From positions 1,860,001 to 1,924,000 of the forward strand of contig OY759981.1 of assembly GCA_963662895.1 (NCBI GenBank): 64,000 bases of DNA. Reading direction: 5' to 3'. Positions 16,269-26,700 of this stretch are shown in pieces. Source of the stretch: GWE2-42-39 sp963662895 (GTDB taxonomy: Bacteria > Bacteroidota > Bacteroidia > Bacteroidales > Prolixibacteraceae). Position numbers and translations under genes: made by a program. The notes below the pieces were generated by a model. That model had not been told where the DNA came from, made no database searches, and saw only the letters and a program-made list of their open reading frames with translations. Positions within the stretch are counted from its first letter, which is position 1. Each line of letters begins with the position of its first letter.

Positions 16269-17816
16269 TTATTTATAATTTTCCTTTCCCCGTATGTTTT
16301 TATGAAAAGGAAGTTTCAAATCAAGGGTATTCTCCGGTTCCATTTTGTGGATATTATTCTTTAATGCGTTATAAATAAACCGGAAGGATATACTATTGTA
16401 CTCTATTGCTTTTTTACAAACTTTTTCAAGGTCTTCAGGTTTATATTTTTTCCCAAGGTTCAATACTCCCATACATGATTTAAAAGCCTGTTGGGGATGT
16501 TCCCTGCTTTCCAGTAACCGTTCAATAAAAGCTTCTATGGAACCGCCCATCTGCGATGCCCACTTAACAAACCGGTCGGTATTCCATCCATTGACAAACT
16601 GGTGGGTAGCGGGCATATGGCTTTTTTCCGTGGTATAGCCATACTTTTTACGGTCCCTTTGGTGGAACGCAATTCGGACATGGTCATTGAAGATTTCAAC
16701 CACACGACTGGTATAGACCGTCTTAACCTTTTTCCCTGTGTTTTGATAAGGAACACTATAGTAATGCTTATCTTCTTTCAGATAAATATGATGGTGGAAC
16801 TCCACCCTGGATACCTGGAAATGTTTTATTTCATATCTCTCTGCCGGAAGGGCCTGCAACTCATTTTTCTCTATCTCGTTAAATAACTCCCTGCGACTGG
16901 TACTTCTTCGCTGGAAAGGGGTATTGTTCAGTTTTTCCAACTCTTCCCATATGGCCTGGTTAAGTTCCCGGAGTGAAAAAAATGTCTGGTTCCTTAATTT
17001 GGCAAAGATCCTTTGATAAACCAGGCGCACCGCATTTTCAACCAATGGTTTATCTTTGGGTTTACCCGGACGGGCTGGCAGGATAACTGTGCCGTAATGA
17101 CGGGCAAGATCGTAATATGTTTCATTAAGCAATGGCTCATAATTGCACGCCCTGGTAACTGCTGATTTTAAATTATCAGGACATATACCCCTGGTGGCCC
17201 CTCCGTAATACCTCCACGCATTCTCATTGGCCCAGATCCAATCCTCTAATTGCTGGCTTTTTACTGCTTCCACATAGATCAGTTGACTGGCCCCCATGAT
17301 GGTTACAAAAATCTCTGCATGGTTAACCCCGCCGGTTTCTCCGTTCACCCAATGCATCTTCTTCCCGGTAAAATCAACATATAACAAATCTCCGGCTTTG
17401 TGCTCTATGTGCATCCCTGCTTTGAGTTTGCTTTCCCACATCCGGTAATGATGGCAAAACCTGGAATAACTGAACCCTTCAGGTTGGCGCTGCTTATACT
17501 CTTCCCATAGCAGGTAAAGGGTCACTCCTACGCGGGCCAGTTCTTTTTCATAGTAGGGAAAATCTTTGGCCAGGGATTCATACATGGGATTGGATGATTG
17601 ATTACGCTTCTCGAAAAGCTCTGCGACTTCTGTATCGCTCATACCGGTAATCTCATGCCAGGATAATCCACTGCGTTTAAACTCCGCAAGATACTCTCCG
17701 ACACTGGTCTTGCTTACCCCGAGTGCATCGGCTATTTTCCTGATGCTGAACTTTAATTCCTGGTTCAGTCGTAGTATTTCTCTTACTTTTTCCACTTTAA
17801 TTCTTTGTCTTGGCAT
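16269..17816 (-). CDS. istA: IS21-family transposase IstA
   Basis: This 515-aa DDE transposase has an N-terminal HTH (FSIRKIADALGVSKTSVGEY, about residues 23-42) and an rve-type catalytic core with LLYVDFTGKKMHW (first Asp), GICPDNLKSAVTRA (second Asp) and KPKDKPLVENAVRLVYQRI (Glu). A C-terminal Mu-type region follows. It is intact and of normal length. The disrupted istB follows 23 nt downstream, as in all IS21 elements. Without IstB in cis it needs a helper copy elsewhere to move. Confidence 0.96.
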   Translation of the reverse strand: MPRQRIKVEKVREILRLNQELKFSIRKIADALGVSKTSVGEYLAEFKRSGLSWHEITGMSDTEVAELFEKRNQSSNPMYESLAKDFPYYEKELARVGVTLYLLWEEYKQRQPEGFSYSRFCHHYRMWESKLKAGMHIEHKAGDLLYVDFTGKKMHWVNGETGGVNHAEIFVTIMGASQLIYVEAVKSQQLEDWIWANENAWRYYGGATRGICPDNLKSAVTRACNYEPLLNETYYDLARHYGTVILPARPGKPKDKPLVENAVRLVYQRIFAKLRNQTFFSLRELNQAIWEELEKLNNTPFQRRSTSRRELFNEIEKNELQALPAERYEIKHFQVSRVEFHHHIYLKEDKHYYSVPYQNTGKKVKTVYTSRVVEIFNDHVRIAFHQRDRKKYGYTTEKSHMPATHQFVNGWNTDRFVKWASQMGGSIEAFIERLLESREHPQQAFKSCMGVLNLGKKYKPEDLEKVCKKAIEYNSISFRFIYNALKNNIHKMEPENTLDLKLPFHKNIRGKENYK

Positions 17817-17909
17817 TTCCCCTCCTGTCGATTTTTGATTGATTCTAAAAATCAGCAGAAGTAATAAGATTCAGTGGAAAATAAGTGATGGTCTGTTTGC
17901 GAATCTCAA

Positions 17910-18031
17910 CTGTCCGTTTTCGGCAGGAATCACTGTCCGCTTTGATCGCGTCCGGCTGTCCGTTTTCCCCAAGAATCCTTGTCCACTTTCAACAGGAATT
18001 GGTGTCCGCTTTCAGCAGGAAGTGCTGTCCG
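17910..18031 (+). repeat. Right-end IS21 binding-site array, 6 copies at 23-bp period
   Basis: CTGTCCG or close variants (TTGTCCA, GTGTCCG) occur at 17910, 17933, 17956, 17979, 18002 and 18025, exactly 23 bp apart. They usually lie near TTTTC-AGCAGGAA-like spacers. It is the inverted counterpart of the four-copy array at the left end. Confidence 0.8.
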
Positions 18032-18050
18032 TTTTCAGCAAGATTTTGCA

Positions 18051-18088
18051 GATCAACTGAATGCATGGTGTTCAGTTGATCTTTTATT
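18051..18088 (+). terminator. Hairpin with T-run, split by IS21
   Basis: GATCAACTGAA (18051-18061) pairs perfectly with TTCAGTTGATC (18071-18081) and is followed by TTTTATT. The first 7 bases are the IS21 target duplication, so the left flank (to 11824) originally led straight into this hairpin. It would terminate rightward transcription coming from 11508-11824. Confidence 0.65.
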
Positions 18089-18110
18089 GCGTAATATAGT
18101 ATACTTTATT

Positions 18111-19143
18111 CGAATCAAGAGTTAAATAGCTAATGTTATAAAAGCTGCGGCTAATCTTCCAAAAGCATGTACCATTAATCCTTTTGTAGACCTAACTTTG
18201 CTTGCCTTTTGGATATCGGCCTTTTCAATCAGCCAATTAAAAATTGCTTCAACCGGTTGTCTGACTTTGGAAACGGCAGTTGAGAAAAAATCATCAGCTG
18301 CTTTTATCCTTTGCTTTATCACATCAGTCATTCCCTTAACAGCTTTGACCGGTGCAAGTGTTTCTGAATTCTGGTGTTTCAACATGTACAGATTTAGTTC
18401 GTTCACAAAGTATATTTTATCACCAAAGAAAGTCCTGTTCTCAATTGCTGACCAGGCTTCTTTAAATACGGTCAAATCATTGACCGAAGCTGGGGTGAAC
18501 AATATTTGTTCCGGATGGGGCAGTTTTCCAATACGCCGAAAACCTAACAGGTGCAGCTTAAGCCCATAATAATACATCCCTTTGGTCGAACAATACCCCT
18601 TGTCTGTTATCTCCCTTGCAACCTTGCCCGAACGCTTGCCTGAACAGGTTATGATTGGCATGGAGTCCAATAAGCTTTGGTCAAACAGGCAATCATCCGG
18701 CTGAAAATCTGCAAGTAGAATTTCAATGAGCCTGGTAAAAGCACCTCCCAGTCTGTTCAACCGATTGTTGAACGCCTGATAGCTACCTAACTTTGGAAAC
18801 CACGACATTAGGTATTCTGATGCAAAGCGGTGGATGTGCTTTGTTGTCCTATGCCCTTCATGGTGCATCGTGTACAAGTATATTGTCATAATCTCCTGGT
18901 CTGTAAATTCCGGCTCATTGTTATTACTGAACCTTTCACAATAAAATTGAAGTTCTTCAAATTTATCACATACATAAAAGTAAATTCTTACTAACTTGTC
19001 GTCCTTATCTCTGGAAATCATATCTGATTGTCAATTCGTAACTGACTCCAAGATACTGATTTTCAGAGATTAATGCAAAATTTACTGCTTGATATTCAAC
19101 TATTTAATGAACTTTTTTTATATTGTTTTCAACCCTTGATTCG
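18111..19143 (-). mobile_element. IS982-family insertion sequence
   Basis: A single transposase gene is flanked by imperfect inverted repeats, CGAATCAAGAGTTAAATAG starting at 18111 and the inverse of CGAATCAAGGGTTGAAAAC ending at 19143. The size (about 1.03 kb) fits IS982. I could not identify a clean target duplication, so the outer borders may be off by a few bases. Confidence 0.75.
18122..19021 (-). CDS. IS982-family transposase
   Basis: This 299-aa DDE transposase has typical IS982 features: the N-terminal EFTDQEIMTIYLYTMHHEGH segment, FDQSLLDSMPIITCSGKR with a catalytic Asp, KGMYYYGLKLHLLGFR, TPASVNDLTVFKEAW, FFGDKIYFVNEL (second Asp) and C-terminal RQPVEAIFNWLIEKADIQKA with the Glu. 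The frame is uninterrupted and normal in length, so the element may be active. It lies 71 nt from the end of the IS21 element. Confidence 0.92.
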   Translation of the reverse strand: MISRDKDDKLVRIYFYVCDKFEELQFYCERFSNNNEPEFTDQEIMTIYLYTMHHEGHRTTKHIHRFASEYLMSWFPKLGSYQAFNNRLNRLGGAFTRLIEILLADFQPDDCLFDQSLLDSMPIITCSGKRSGKVAREITDKGYCSTKGMYYYGLKLHLLGFRRIGKLPHPEQILFTPASVNDLTVFKEAWSAIENRTFFGDKIYFVNELNLYMLKHQNSETLAPVKAVKGMTDVIKQRIKAADDFFSTAVSKVRQPVEAIFNWLIEKADIQKASKVRSTKGLMVHAFGRLAAAFITLAI

Positions 19144-19313
19144 CATTAATTAGTAATGTGTAATGAATAATTGAAAAATAATTAGTGATCGTGAAAATAT
19201 AGTGCTTGGCAAATCCTACCAAAAACAGCAGCATCTCGTGAAAAGTCATTATTGTTGGTTCCTGCATTCCATTATTCTGCATTATTTAATTACCAATTAA
19301 ACCGGATAATCGC

Positions 19314-21680
19314 ATGAATCTTATATTTTTGAAATTATCACTACGGAAACTCCAAAAAACCAAGGTTTACTCTTTTACAAATCTGGTAGGTTTGACCATC
19401 GGGTTTACGGCTTTTATATTAATAGCATTGTTTATTCGCTATGAATTGACCTGGGACAAGAGCCATGATAAATACGATCGTATCTATCGCGTTCAGCGCT
19501 ATTTATCCAATGCAATTTATTCTAACAATACCAATATATCGCCACATTCCAGACCTGTTACGGCCCAAATGATTGAAGGACAATTCCCTGAATTTGAGAA
19601 AGTAACTGTTGTGAGAGAGAATGGTTCTGCATATTTGGGAGTCGATGCTACTCATTTGGTGCACGACGAAGATGGCATTAATGCAGATACCTGTTTTTTC
19701 GATTTGTTTAGCTATCATTTTATTGAAGGAGACAAGACACTTGCGCTCAGTCGACCCTATTCGGTTGTTTTGTCGGAGACATTGGCTATAAAGCTGTTTG
19801 ATAAGACTAATATACTTGGACAGACCGTTTTGCTTGAAAAGAAATATCCGTTAACTGTTACCGGTGTCTATAGAGATTTGCCTTTTAACAGCAGCCTGCG
19901 CCCAAGTTATATCATTTCATTTTCTACTTTAAAACCCTTGCAAAATATTGAACGGTCGTCTTTATGGGCCGGCGACTGTATGACTTATGCCCTGCTCAAA
20001 TCCGGTGTAAATGCAAAGGTCGCTGAAAATAAGATAAAACACCTCTTCTCCGGCTATGAAGATCTTAAATATGAAGAGTTACAATTGTGCCCGTTTTCAA
20101 AAGTATATCTCAACTTCAATGACCGGAATGATTACCTGATGGTACTAAAACTTTTTGGTCTCATTGGTATTTTTATCCTCGTCATGTCCGGATTTAACTA
20201 TATCAACCTTTCCCTGGCGCAGGCTTCGATGTGCGGGAAAGAGATGGCCGTTAAAAAGGTTATTGGCGGTCGAAGACGAGCTTTGATTACACAGTTTCTG
20301 GGTGAAACTACAGGTATTTCGTTGACGGCACTGCTGATATCTTTAATATTGGCTAAAATGTTTTTGCCTGTTTTCAACAACTTAGTCGATAAGCAAATCC
20401 CATTTAATATCATTATCGATTGGGGCTTTGTTTTACTTCTGATCCTGATAGCAGTATGCACTGGATTATTATCGGGGCTTTATCCTGCCTGGTTTATGGC
20501 ATCCAATAAAATTACGACACTTTTTAAAGGCAGCTTTTTCAGCGCTCAACAGAACTCATTCAGCCTGAAAAAAGCTTTGGTAACCTTTCAGTTTGCTATT
20601 TCTTTGTTTTTGATTGTTCTCACCATATCTTTTTCGATGCAAATCAAATATATCACTCACAAAGATTTAGGTTTCACCCGGGAAGGACTGCTCTATACCG
20701 AAATTAATGTGTCAGCCAATCATACAAAGTTTCATCAATTGCGCGACAGGCTTTTGCAACATCCTGAAATAACAGATGTATGTATGTCGAAAAATTTTCC
20801 GTTTGTAAGCCAGGGAGGAGGAATGACCAACTGGGAAGGAGGTGATCCTAATAATGAAATCGTTTGCCGCTTTAACGATGTTAGCTACAATTATCTTTCG
20901 GTTCTGAATACACAACTTGTTACTGGTCGCAATTTTTCATCGGACTTTAGCGGGGATGTGGGCAAGAGCTGTATTATTAATGAAGCTGCGGTCAAGTGCT
21001 TTGGATGGGATCATCCTGTTGGGAAACGCATACACGACAACAGGCTGACGGTGGTCGGGGTGGTTAATGACTTTATTTACCACGATATGCACAATCCTGT
21101 AGAACCCGGCATTCTTGTTTTGGCTCCCGACACAATCATCGGTAACTGGACTTTTGCCTTTCGTGTCAAACAAAATGAGCAGGCGGCTGTCAGAGCTATG
21201 ATTACCAATGAACTTGAAGAGGTATTTCCAACTGATCCTTTTGAAGTAAAAGATTTTCCTTCAGCGTTTAATAACGAGAATGGCTTCCGCATTTATCATT
21301 CGGTAAACAAAACGCTTTTGTTCTTTACCGTGTTGAATATTTTGCTGGCCATTGTGGGGATGTTCGGATTGGTTTCATTTGCCGTGGTCCGTCGTACCAA
21401 AGAGATCGGAATTCGTAAAATTAACGGTAGTTCACCTGCCGGCATATTCAACTTGCTCAATCGTGACTATTATCTTTTGCTGTTTTTTGCGGTATTAATT
21501 GCTTTCCCTTCGGCCTGGCTGGCCTATATGTCATTGCCCAGTGCCAATAAACTCCCTGCCCAGCCGTGGATTTTTATCCTTGGGGCAAGCCTGATGCTCA
21601 TCATTGTTCTGGTTAGTACCAGTTATCAGACCATTAAGGCAGCGACGAAGAATCCGGTAGAAGCGCTTAGGTATGAATAG
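19314..21680 (+). CDS. MacB/FtsX-type ABC transporter permease
   Basis: This 788-aa inner-membrane protein has the Bacteroidota MacB-like layout. An N-terminal membrane helix (about 18-41, TNLVGLTIGFTAFILIALFI) is followed by a MacB periplasmic domain (about 45-255), three to four helices of a first FtsX domain (about 280-450), a second periplasmic domain (about 455-660) and a second FtsX domain (about 665-780) with VRRTKEIGIRKINGSSPAGI. Such permeases export lipoproteins, peptides or drugs with a separate ATPase. No ATPase gene is adjacent, so its partner lies elsewhere. The substrate is unknown. Confidence 0.88.
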   Translation: MNLIFLKLSLRKLQKTKVYSFTNLVGLTIGFTAFILIALFIRYELTWDKSHDKYDRIYRVQRYLSNAIYSNNTNISPHSRPVTAQMIEGQFPEFEKVTVVRENGSAYLGVDATHLVHDEDGINADTCFFDLFSYHFIEGDKTLALSRPYSVVLSETLAIKLFDKTNILGQTVLLEKKYPLTVTGVYRDLPFNSSLRPSYIISFSTLKPLQNIERSSLWAGDCMTYALLKSGVNAKVAENKIKHLFSGYEDLKYEELQLCPFSKVYLNFNDRNDYLMVLKLFGLIGIFILVMSGFNYINLSLAQASMCGKEMAVKKVIGGRRRALITQFLGETTGISLTALLISLILAKMFLPVFNNLVDKQIPFNIIIDWGFVLLLILIAVCTGLLSGLYPAWFMASNKITTLFKGSFFSAQQNSFSLKKALVTFQFAISLFLIVLTISFSMQIKYITHKDLGFTREGLLYTEINVSANHTKFHQLRDRLLQHPEITDVCMSKNFPFVSQGGGMTNWEGGDPNNEIVCRFNDVSYNYLSVLNTQLVTGRNFSSDFSGDVGKSCIINEAAVKCFGWDHPVGKRIHDNRLTVVGVVNDFIYHDMHNPVEPGILVLAPDTIIGNWTFAFRVKQNEQAAVRAMITNELEEVFPTDPFEVKDFPSAFNNENGFRIYHSVNKTLLFFTVLNILLAIVGMFGLVSFAVVRRTKEIGIRKINGSSPAGIFNLLNRDYYLLLFFAVLIAFPSAWLAYMSLPSANKLPAQPWIFILGASLMLIIVLVSTSYQTIKAATKNPVEALRYE

Positions 21681-21778
21681 AAAAGATTCGTATAAAGGAA
21701 GAAACGACTATAAAATTTAATTTTAGGATTTCCTGCTTTCAATCAAATCATCGGTAAAATATTGTCTGTTTGGGGGTG

Positions 21779-21809
21779 TTTGCATTAAGAGCAATATTTC
21801 TTTACTTTG
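21779..21809 (+). promoter_or_regulatory. Bacteroidota sigma-ABfr-type promoter of the ECF sigma gene
   Basis: TTTG at 21779-21782 (-33) and TACTTTG at 21803-21809 (-7) are 20 nt apart, as expected for the primary sigma factor of this phylum. The start codon follows 19 nt after the -7 box. Confidence 0.6.
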
Positions 21810-21828
21810 CAAAAAATCAGGAATTTCA

Positions 21829-22416
21829 ATGAATGCCGGAGCGGGAAATAATGATCAGCTATATGTAAAAAAATTAAAGGAACATAATGTGCCGGCCTTT
21901 GATTCATTATTCAACAAATACAGCAATAAACTATACCGGTTTTCATTTTCTCTTTTAAAAAATGCAGAGGATGCAGAGGAAATTGTCCAGGAAACATTTT
22001 ACAGAGTTTGGAAGAGACGGGGACAAATCGATATAACAAAATCATTCAAAGCCTATCTTTTCACGATTTCACATAACCTCATTATTGACCGTCTGAGGGA
22101 GAAGTTAAAAGAAAAAGAGTACCGGGAGTCCCTCCTGGAAAATTTTGAGGAAACCGAACCTGAGAAAATCAACGAACAGGATTTCGTACAATTAACCGAA
22201 GCTATCCGTGTCGCGGTAGAGGAACTTCCTTCGAAAAGAAAAGAAATCTATAAATTGAGCCGCGAGCAAGGCCTTTCGAACCGGGAAATTGCCCGTAAAT
22301 TTGGTATTACTGTAAAAACCGTTGAAAACCAGATAAACCTTTCATTGAAACACCTGAAAAACCGTTTGGGCAAACAGGCGCTGATGGTATCCTTCTTCCT
22401 CGCATTATTTGGCTGA
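21829..22416 (+). CDS. ECF RNA polymerase sigma factor
   Basis: This 195-aa protein has sigma region 2 at about 22-90 (FDSLFNKYSNKLYRFSFSLL, NAEDAEEIVQETFYRVWK) and region 4 at about 120-175 (LPSKRKEIYKLSREQGLSNR, EIARKFGITVKTVENQINLS). It matches the FecI-like Bacteroidetes group that pairs with FecR. It is followed by a FecR anti-sigma gene and an STN-containing SusC gene. That gives a trans-envelope cascade: substrate in SusC, then FecR, then release of this sigma factor and transcription of the SusC/D operon. Confidence 0.95.
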   Translation: MNAGAGNNDQLYVKKLKEHNVPAFDSLFNKYSNKLYRFSFSLLKNAEDAEEIVQETFYRVWKRRGQIDITKSFKAYLFTISHNLIIDRLREKLKEKEYRESLLENFEETEPEKINEQDFVQLTEAIRVAVEELPSKRKEIYKLSREQGLSNREIARKFGITVKTVENQINLSLKHLKNRLGKQALMVSFFLALFG

Positions 22417-22539
22417 CCAACCTGAAGAATTTTTTTTACTTTTTTTTGGGTGTTAAATTCATTTTCCCGTATTACAATAAAGAAGACTTTATAAAAAGGC
22501 TTTTTACAAATTTTTTGTTGTAAACAAAGTAATATCAGG

Positions 22540-23613
22540 ATGGTTGAAGAAGAACGGATTATAGCATTATTGCAAAAATACATGGAAGGAAAAATATCCG
22601 GCAGGGAAATGGAACAATTGTCGTCCCTGTTTGAAGCCCCTTCCAATTATCATTCTTTACGTCCGGCCCTTCTCGACATCTGGACGAACAACAAGGAACC
22701 TGATTGGATTAAGCCTGGAGCAGGTAAAGCCAATCAGATATTAAACAGGCTCCACTACCTGATCAGGCTTGATGAAGGGGAAAAACCAGTCCGGCGTTCA
22801 GCTTTTGCGAAGACAATCAATATCTTTTCAAAAATCGCTGCCATTTTAATCCTGCCCTTACTTATCGCCGGAACCTGGTATTTTATTGATTCCCGAAGCC
22901 CATACACGGATGAGGGTATCTCGGACTGGATAACCGTTTCATCGTCAATGGGGGCAAAAATAAAAACAGTTTTACCCGACAGTACAGTAATATGGCAAAA
23001 CGCAGGAAGTATAATTAAATACCCCAGGGACTATACAAAAAAGAACCGGCAGGTTATTTTGTCAGGAGAAGCATTTTTTGCAGTACATTCCGACCGCTTA
23101 TACCCGTTTTATGTCCGTACAAACCATTTGCAGGTGAAAGTTACAGGCACCCGTTTTGATGTAAGCAGTTATACCGATGATAGAAGTACCACTGTTGTGT
23201 TGGAAAAAGGGAAGGTGGGGATACAAAATTTAACCAATCTTAAAAAATCCCCTTATTATTTGACCCCGGGGATGTGTTATTCATTTAGTGAAAAGGAACA
23301 TAAAGCCATTGTGAAAAATGTGGAGGTGAAAAAATATATATCATGGAAAGATGGTAAACTGATCTTCAGAAACGACCCCTTATCGGATGTATGTAAACGA
23401 CTTAGACGATGGTATAATGCCGAAATCGAACTTTCGGACAACACCGGGGAACTATTGTCTCACCCGTTTACCATGACCATCGAAACAGAAACACTTTCCC
23501 AGGTAATGGATTACCTCTGCCAGGCAGCTCCTGTTTCGTATGAAATCAAATATATACGCAAAAATGATGAAAGTGACCTATTAAGACCCAAATATATTAT
23601 AAGAGCTAAGTAA
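22540..23613 (+). CDS. FecR-family anti-sigma factor
   Basis: This 357-aa protein has a cytoplasmic N-terminal part that should hold the sigma factor (about 1-85), one membrane helix (about 90-112, FSKIAAILILPLLIAGTWYF), a periplasmic FecR domain (about 130-265, with YPRDYTKKNRQVILSGEAFF) and a C-terminal STN-like DUF4974 domain (about 280-345, KLIFRNDPLSDVCKRLRRWY). It transmits the transporter signal to the ECF factor encoded 123 nt upstream. Confidence 0.93.
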   Translation: MVEEERIIALLQKYMEGKISGREMEQLSSLFEAPSNYHSLRPALLDIWTNNKEPDWIKPGAGKANQILNRLHYLIRLDEGEKPVRRSAFAKTINIFSKIAAILILPLLIAGTWYFIDSRSPYTDEGISDWITVSSSMGAKIKTVLPDSTVIWQNAGSIIKYPRDYTKKNRQVILSGEAFFAVHSDRLYPFYVRTNHLQVKVTGTRFDVSSYTDDRSTTVVLEKGKVGIQNLTNLKKSPYYLTPGMCYSFSEKEHKAIVKNVEVKKYISWKDGKLIFRNDPLSDVCKRLRRWYNAEIELSDNTGELLSHPFTMTIETETLSQVMDYLCQAAPVSYEIKYIRKNDESDLLRPKYIIRAK

Positions 23614-23760
23614 AAACATTAACTAAAAAGAAAAGCCTATGATCTGATATTCAAAAAAAGAAAAAGAAGCAAGTGCGTCCACACCTGCCTCTTTATATCG
23701 ATTTGTGTCAACAATCCAGTCTTGAATTTAAAATTGTCAAACTCAAACCATTACAAAATT

Positions 23761-26700
23761 ATGGAAAAAAACGAAAAAATTTTTGCTTTGGGGCGAAATA
23801 TTCTGAAGCAGGAAAAATTATTTAGGATTATGAAATTAACTACACTATTATTCTTTCTTGCCATCATGCAGGTTTTTTCAGAAAATTCCTACGCGCAGGC
23901 GACAAAATTGTCTTTAAGTAAAAGTAATGTATCGGTAAAAGATATTTTACTTGAGATAGAAGAAAACAGTGAATTCTTCTTCCTGTACAGCAATAAGCTG
24001 ATTGATGTGGACAGGAAAGTGAGCCTGGACATAAAGGATAAAACGGTAAGTCAAATCCTGGATCAGCTTTTTAAAGGGGAAAACGTAAGTTACGTGATAA
24101 ACAACCGCCAGGTCATTCTCAGTCCCGGTAATGTTAGCGGAAAAGCAGGACAGCAGAAAATAACGGTAAATGGTAAAGTTACCGAGTTTTCCGGCACCCC
24201 CTTGCCAGGCGTTACTGTAGTTATAAAAGGTACCACCCAGGGGGTCATTACCAATGCCGACGGGAACTATTCACTTGCTAAAGTACCTTCCGATGCTACG
24301 TTGGTATTTTCGTTTGTGGGGATGAAAACGCAGGAAATAGCGGTTGCAGGGAAAAATAACATTAACGTTGTCATGCAGGAAGAGACCGTTGGAATTGAAG
24401 AGATCGTTGCAGTTGGATATGGAACGCAGAAAAAAGCTAATCTTACAGGTTCTGTATCAAATGTAAATTTTGAATCAGTGCAGTTCAAATCAAGGGCAGT
24501 TACAAATGTTTCAACGGCATTGGCCGGAACAATGCCAGGGATCAATGTAAGTCAGGATACCGGGTTACCGGGAAGCGATAATGCAACAATAAGAGTCAGG
24601 GGAATTGGTTCCTTAAATTCAAGTATGGAGCCGCTCATCATTGTCGATGGACAGGTAGGAAATATGAGCTTGATTAATCCAGCCGAAGTCGCTTCTATTT
24701 CCATATTAAAAGATGCGGCATCTGCTGCAATTTATGGGTCGAGAGCTTCCAATGGAGTGATTCTTATTACAACTAAAACAGGGAATGATACCCAAGGGAA
24801 AATAAATATAAGTTATTCCGGACGTGTGAGTTGTGGTAACCCGGTGCAAATGGATGACATAATAAGCAATACTGCTGATCACATGACCGTGATTAATCAA
24901 GCCTATGAGAATGCTGGCCAGGAAAAGCGTTGGGCACAGGAACAGATTGATGAATGGAGAGAAAAATCAAAAACAGATCCTATTGGTTATCCCAATACTG
25001 ATTGGTGGGACGCCCTGACAAAAACAGGTTTTATTACAAATCATAATCTAACAGCTAGCGGAGGGACTCAGAAAATAAAGTTTTTTACTTCTGCTGGTTA
25101 TTATTCTAATGACGGAATAATACCGAATAGCTCATACGAGAGAATGAATGTTAGAAATAATTTGACTTATAAAGTCAATAAATGGCTTGAATTAGGGAAT
25201 ATTCTTACCATTACAAAAAGCACACAAGATCCGGCAGATGATTCAAAAATCTTTGAATGGTGGCTTTATACCTCTCCCGGAGTAGTACCCAAATATGATG
25301 GCAGATATGGTGGTGCGCAAACGTATGGTGCAGAGGATGAGTCAAATAATGGCTTATGGTATGCAGAACGCTGGCATGGAGAAAAAAACAACAATAATTT
25401 TTCAGCAAAGATTTTTGCAACGATAAAGCCATTTAAAGGATTTTCTCTTACCGGGAACCTCTATAAAACAATAAACAATGAGGAAGGTTGGGAAAGTTCT
25501 GTAAGACCGTCCTGGTGGAATTTCAGAGAAGACTATGAAGTCAGAACTTTCACCTCTCAGATAGATATTGAAACTTATTATAACAAATCCCAACGTCATA
25601 TGTATGATATATATGCAAAATATAACACACATATTTCGGAGCACGAAATTAATTTATTAGCCGGGTTTAATCAGGAATATTATAAATATAACAACATTGA
25701 TGTAACCAAAAATAATCTTTTGAGCATTGATACTCCAGTTCTGGACGCTGCATCCAGTAATCCTACCGCGTCTGGTGATGCTTACGAGTATGCATTACGA
25801 TCATATTTCGGTAGAATTAATTACAATTATTCGGGAAAATACCTGTTTGAGGCTAATATACGTTATGATGGTTCTTCCAGATTTTCTTCGGATAACCGAT
25901 GGGGATTATTCCCTTCCTTTTCCGGGGGATGGGTTGTTTCAGAAGAGCCTTTCTGGAGTTCAATCAGCGATAAAATTAATGTTTTAAAAATAAGGGCTTC
26001 CTGGGGAAAATTAGGGAACAATGGCATTGGAAATTATGAATGGCAAAATCTATATAGTAGTGCAAACCATTCTTTTAATGGTTCTATCGTTCAGGGGTTA
26101 ACATACAACAGCTATTCAAATTCTGAAATAACCTGGGAAAAAACCCGTGTACTAAATTTTGGAGCTAATCTATCTGTTTTCAGAAATCTTATAGTAGATG
26201 TTGACTATTATAACAAGAGGACAGATCATATTCTTGCTCAAAACCCGATACCTTATGTAAATGGAGGAATTACGGCCCCGACGGTTAATTCAGCCGAAGT
26301 TAGTAATAAGGGGATTGAAGTTGACATTCGCTATAGCGGTAAAATCAACGATTTATCTTTTTCTGTGGGGGTAAATGCTTCTTATAACAAAAACAAGATC
26401 GAAAAGTATAAAGGTAAAGATTACATTGAACCACAAAATAGTTTTAATGCATGGACGGAAGGTTATCCGGTTAACGTTTTTTATCTTAGAGAAGTCGATC
26501 ATGTTGTGCAGGATAAAAGTGAGGTAGATGGTTTAGTGGCAAAGGGGTGGACTTTCCATCCAACTACTCCGGGCGAAGGTGATTTTTTATATAAAGATGA
26601 AAATGGCGATAAAAAAATTAATAATGATGACCGGATTCTTAAAGGGAACCCCACTCCGTTATACAATTACGGGGGCAACCTGACGCTAAATTACAAAGGA

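Larger units (their letters stand above)
11825..18050 (-). mobile_element. IS21-family insertion sequence, interrupted by a RIT element
   Basis: The element begins TGCATATTCCTGCG at 11825 and ends ...AATCTTGCTGA inverted to TTTTGCA at 18050, with TG...CA termini usual for IS21. It is flanked by the direct repeat GATCAAC (11818-11824 and 18051-18057). Subtracting the nested RIT element leaves about 2.7 kb, normal for the family. It carries an intact istA, a disrupted istB, and arrays of transposase-binding-type repeats at 23-bp period at both ends (4 left, 6 right). The right half of the target is a terminator-like hairpin that the insertion split. Confidence 0.88.

Noticed and set aside
17910..18031. 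Possible CRISPR or minisatellite at the right end of IS21
   Set aside because: The motif is short, recurs inverted at the other end of the element, and is explained as transposase-binding terminal repeats.
23722..23760. Earlier TTG start for the STN-SusC gene
   Set aside because: The added residues precede a complete signal region, and the ATG at 23761 is the better start.
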